Source: Calothrix sp. PCC 7507 (lineage in GTDB: Bacteria; Cyanobacteriota; Cyanobacteriia; Cyanobacteriales; Nostocaceae). From it: 64,000 nt of DNA. Of this stretch, positions 62,254 through 64,000 are shown piece by piece (positions within the stretch are counted from its first letter, which is position 1; every line of letters begins with the position of its first letter). The notes below the pieces were generated by a model. The model made no database searches. It was not told the DNA's origin and saw only the letters and a list, made by a program, of their open reading frames with translations. The position numbers were made by a program, and so were the translations under genes. The stretch spans positions 4,772,001-4,836,000 of the forward strand of contig NC_019682.1 of assembly GCF_000316575.1 (NCBI RefSeq), in the 5' to 3' direction.

Positions 62254-62933
62254 TTAATCCTCGCTGAAACTAGAATATCTTGTAGTCGTGCCACCATCTC
62301 CGCACGGGCTGAAACCTTAAGCTTACGGAACATCCTTTTCAAAGCTTGCTTGACAGAATTTTGACTAATCCAAAGTCTAGCGGCGATTTCGGTGTTAGTT
62401 AAGCCTTGGGCTACAAGTTCAGCGATTTGTAACTCGCGCGGTGTCAAGGGACAGGCTAACGAGGGTGGGAATGTTTTTGGTTGCGCTCTGAGGGTAGCAA
62501 GTTTTGTGGATAAATGAATGCATAAAGCACTGAGGTCAGCTAAATCATTACCATTAAATGGCGGATTCCCCTTGGCGCGGGCTAAGTTAAGAGTGCCGAC
62601 AAGACGACCATCGCACACAATTGGGCCAGTCATCACGTGTTCATGGTCAGAACGGGGGCAAATATCTTTCCAGTCTCCTGGAGATAAGATTAATTGTTCA
62701 TGAGCGGGGGCGTGGCGTTCAACTACATAGCGTCCGACTGGATTGCTTTCTAAGCATACGGCTGGAATGCTTTGAGCATCTATCTCGGCTGTTGATTGGT
62801 CATTTAGGAGATAAATTCCCCAACGTTGCACGCCAAAATGCTGGCCAACTGTGTCTTTGAGAGCTAGTTTAAGTTCTTGCTCATTGCGGACATTGGCGAT
62901 CGCTTGAAATGCAGCATGAAGAGAATTAGCCAT
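62250..62933 (-). CDS. LuxR-family regulator with N-terminal GAF-like domain
   Basis: A 227-residue protein. Residues about 1-150 form a GAF-like sensor (FGVQRWGIYLLNDQ ... GPIVCDGRLVGTLNLAR). The C-terminal LuxR/FixJ helix-turn-helix is clear: LTPRELQIAELVAQGLTNTE, then IAARLWISQNSVKQALKRMF (about 163-202). No receiver domain is present. It is translationally coupled to the nuclease-fold gene and divergent from the DUF3386 gene (about 100 bases apart), so it may control both. Confidence 0.9.
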   Translation of the reverse strand: MANSLHAAFQAIANVRNEQELKLALKDTVGQHFGVQRWGIYLLNDQSTAEIDAQSIPAVCLESNPVGRYVVERHAPAHEQLILSPGDWKDICPRSDHEHVMTGPIVCDGRLVGTLNLARAKGNPPFNGNDLADLSALCIHLSTKLATLRAQPKTFPPSLACPLTPRELQIAELVAQGLTNTEIAARLWISQNSVKQALKRMFRKLKVSARAEMVARLQDILVSARIN

Positions 62934-63034
62934 AAGTGTACCCAGTTGGGGACTATGCGGGGCTTCATAATTACCTCTATGCTAATACCAGCAAAAGCAA
63001 AAAGCTAATATCACTAGTGGCTACAGGTAAAAAT

Positions 63035-63691
63035 ATGACAGTTACACAACTTTCAGCTCAGGAACTTTTCCGGGCTGCTTATGAAAACCGTTACACTTGG
63101 GACAAGAATTTTCCTGGCTACACCACCGATGTCACATATAAATATGACGATCAAGTATTTACAGCTAAAGTTCGCATCAACGCCGATTTGAAAGCGGAAG
63201 TGTTGGACATAGAGAATGAGCAAGCCAAACAAGCGATTCACAATCAAGCTTGGGAAATTGCCATTCACCGCATCCGCCGCGCCTTTGAAGACAACCACAG
63301 CGCCAATACTTTTAGCTATGGCGCGACAGCAGAAAATGGTGCTGTGGAAATTTTGGTTGGTGGTAAGTCAGATGGCGATAAGTACAAAGTCCATAATAAT
63401 GAAGTCAGCCACGTTCACCGCCTGATCCACGGGACTTTTGTGACTATTGACACCTTCAGCAGTCACAACACTGGGGAAGGCTACCTATCCCACACTTATG
63501 ACTCTGTATATCATGACCCCAAAACCGGGGAACAAAAGGGTGGTAGAAGCGAATTTACTGATGAATATGAAAAAGTTGGTAAATACTTCATTCTGAATCG
63601 CCGCGAGATTCGCACCGAGACAGCAGGTAAAATTTCCACTCAGGAATTTATCTTCTCGAATATCCAGTTGCTGGAGCCTGTTGTAGCTTAA
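63035..63691 (+). CDS. DUF3386 family protein
   Basis: A 218-residue protein starting MTVTQLSAQELFRAAYENRY. I use ATG 63035 because the region before it reads through the LuxR upstream DNA. TWDKNFPGYTTDVTYKYDDQ, the HTYDSVYHDPKTGEQKGGRS segment and the FILNRREIRTE end are typical of the cyanobacterial/plant-shared DUF3386 family. Function unknown. Confidence 0.85.
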   Translation: MTVTQLSAQELFRAAYENRYTWDKNFPGYTTDVTYKYDDQVFTAKVRINADLKAEVLDIENEQAKQAIHNQAWEIAIHRIRRAFEDNHSANTFSYGATAENGAVEILVGGKSDGDKYKVHNNEVSHVHRLIHGTFVTIDTFSSHNTGEGYLSHTYDSVYHDPKTGEQKGGRSEFTDEYEKVGKYFILNRREIRTETAGKISTQEFIFSNIQLLEPVVA

Positions 63692-63712
63692 GCTGGATTT
63701 TAGATGATCAAT

Positions 63713-63758
63713 AAAAGCGATCGCACCCAGACAAAGATGTGATCGCTTTTATTTTTGG
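63713..63758 (+). terminator. Intrinsic terminator built from HIP1
   Basis: AAAAGCGATCGCAC (63713-63726) pairs with GTGATCGCTTTT (63739-63750) with one bulged base, followed by ATTTTTGG. It lies 22 bases after the DUF3386 stop. Confidence 0.75.
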
Positions 63759-63785
63759 TGTTTCGAGTCAAGCTCGTTCTTTCTG

Positions 63786-63890
63786 ATAGCGGTTCTCGGT
63801 TGGATGCAACACTTCGGCTGCGCTCAGTGACATACAGTCGAGGGCGCGGAAACCCCACCCCTTGTATCTACAGGCTTTGCGGTTAAAAAA
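63786..63890. repeat. Repeat family B copy, reverse orientation
   Basis: GATAGCGGTTCTCGGTTGGATGCAACA is the reverse complement of the right end of the element at 17485-17589 with few changes, and the interior GGCGCGGAAACCCCACCCC corresponds to its hairpin. Confidence 0.65.
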
Positions 63891-63907
63891 ACGTCTAAAA
63901 TTTAATC

Positions 63908-64000
63908 ATGTCAGACGCTAATTTTACTGCTCCTGTGTCTTCAGAATCTCTCCACTCAGAACTATTACAACGATCGCCTGTGTCGTCCCTACGTACAGAG
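63908..64000 (+). CDS. Start of an unidentified gene (cut by window edge)
   Basis: An open frame from ATG 63908 reads MSDANFTAPVSSESLHSELL and continues to the right edge (31 codons). The Ser/Pro/Thr-rich start gives no family hint, and it may be a disordered N-terminus. No Shine-Dalgarno is obvious. Confidence 0.45.
   Translation, partial: MSDANFTAPVSSESLHSELLQRSPVSSLRTE

Overview
The window is chromosomal DNA from a filamentous, probably heterocyst-forming cyanobacterium of the Nostoc/Anabaena type. Direct signs are the very frequent HIP1 octamer GCGATCGC, tandem heptamer repeats (CCCCAAT, CTTTTGA, GGTTGAC), and cyanobacterial genes: the SbtA/SbtB bicarbonate uptake pair, the Psb34-type light-harvesting-like protein, the clock-input protein LdpA, a Ycf45-like R3H ATPase and a PyrF-PyrE fusion. 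No rRNA, tRNA, CRISPR array, prophage or intact insertion sequence was seen. Accessory material is limited to small repeats, MITE-like elements, toxin-antitoxin and Fic remnants, and one restriction-modification module.

Layout. 1-3050: a minus-strand cluster of a thioesterase (cut by the window edge), a tautomerase, a TetR repressor with two matching operator-like boxes, and a YqhD-type aldehyde reductase. 3455-6004: sbtB-sbtA, with a divergent histidine kinase. 6073-7717: a J-domain/pentapeptide protein and a zinc-ribbon membrane protein. 7860-9278: DAHP synthase behind an unusual leader that holds two successive aromatic-rich leader peptides, each with its own antiterminator/terminator pair. 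9824-17222: YidB-like protein, MutS, AI-2E family permease, PyrF-PyrE and an ArgJ paralogue. 17281-24297: repeats, psb34, a tiny membrane peptide, a Uma2 protein, a urea/amide-type binding protein with a Cache histidine kinase, and a second J-domain protein. 24423-30012: Ap4A phosphorylase, a DUF433 antitoxin with a decayed partner, a cysteine-desulfurase-like protein, a HicB-like antitoxin, a tRNA-dihydrouridine synthase and an alpha/beta hydrolase. 30022-34099: a VIT-VWA protein and a GMC oxidoreductase. 34230-36699: a BamHI-like restriction-modification module between a truncated and an intact copy of a small membrane gene. 36712-43775: a truncated STAND NTPase, an aldehyde dehydrogenase/nitrilase-like/RCCR-like cluster, an NmrA-like protein and a Fic remnant. 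44052-51672: RuvC, YvcK, TsaE, PyrC, two tandem signal peptidases I (the second lacks the nucleophile serine) and a MOSC protein. 52748-58288: a three-gene phosphorelay/c-di-GMP operon. 58490-64000: LdpA, Ycf45-like ATPase, a nuclease-fold protein with a LuxR regulator, a DUF3386 protein, and the start of one more gene.

The main discovery candidate is the tandem translational-attenuation leader in front of DAHP synthase (about 8000-8333). Two short ORFs, MFNSNSYFYFWYKAVHRG at 8073 and a 20-residue peptide at 8213 with 9 aromatic residues, each run into an arm that can pair with a downstream segment overlapping an intrinsic terminator. This is the classical trp/phe attenuator logic, used twice in series, in a phylum where such control is little documented. 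Other notable points are the BamHI-type enzyme flanked by gene debris, three housekeeping genes (mutS, ldpA, a STAND NTPase) carrying in-frame repeat insertions, a nitrilase-fold protein without its catalytic cysteine, and two families of MITE-like elements with recognisable terminal inverted repeats.
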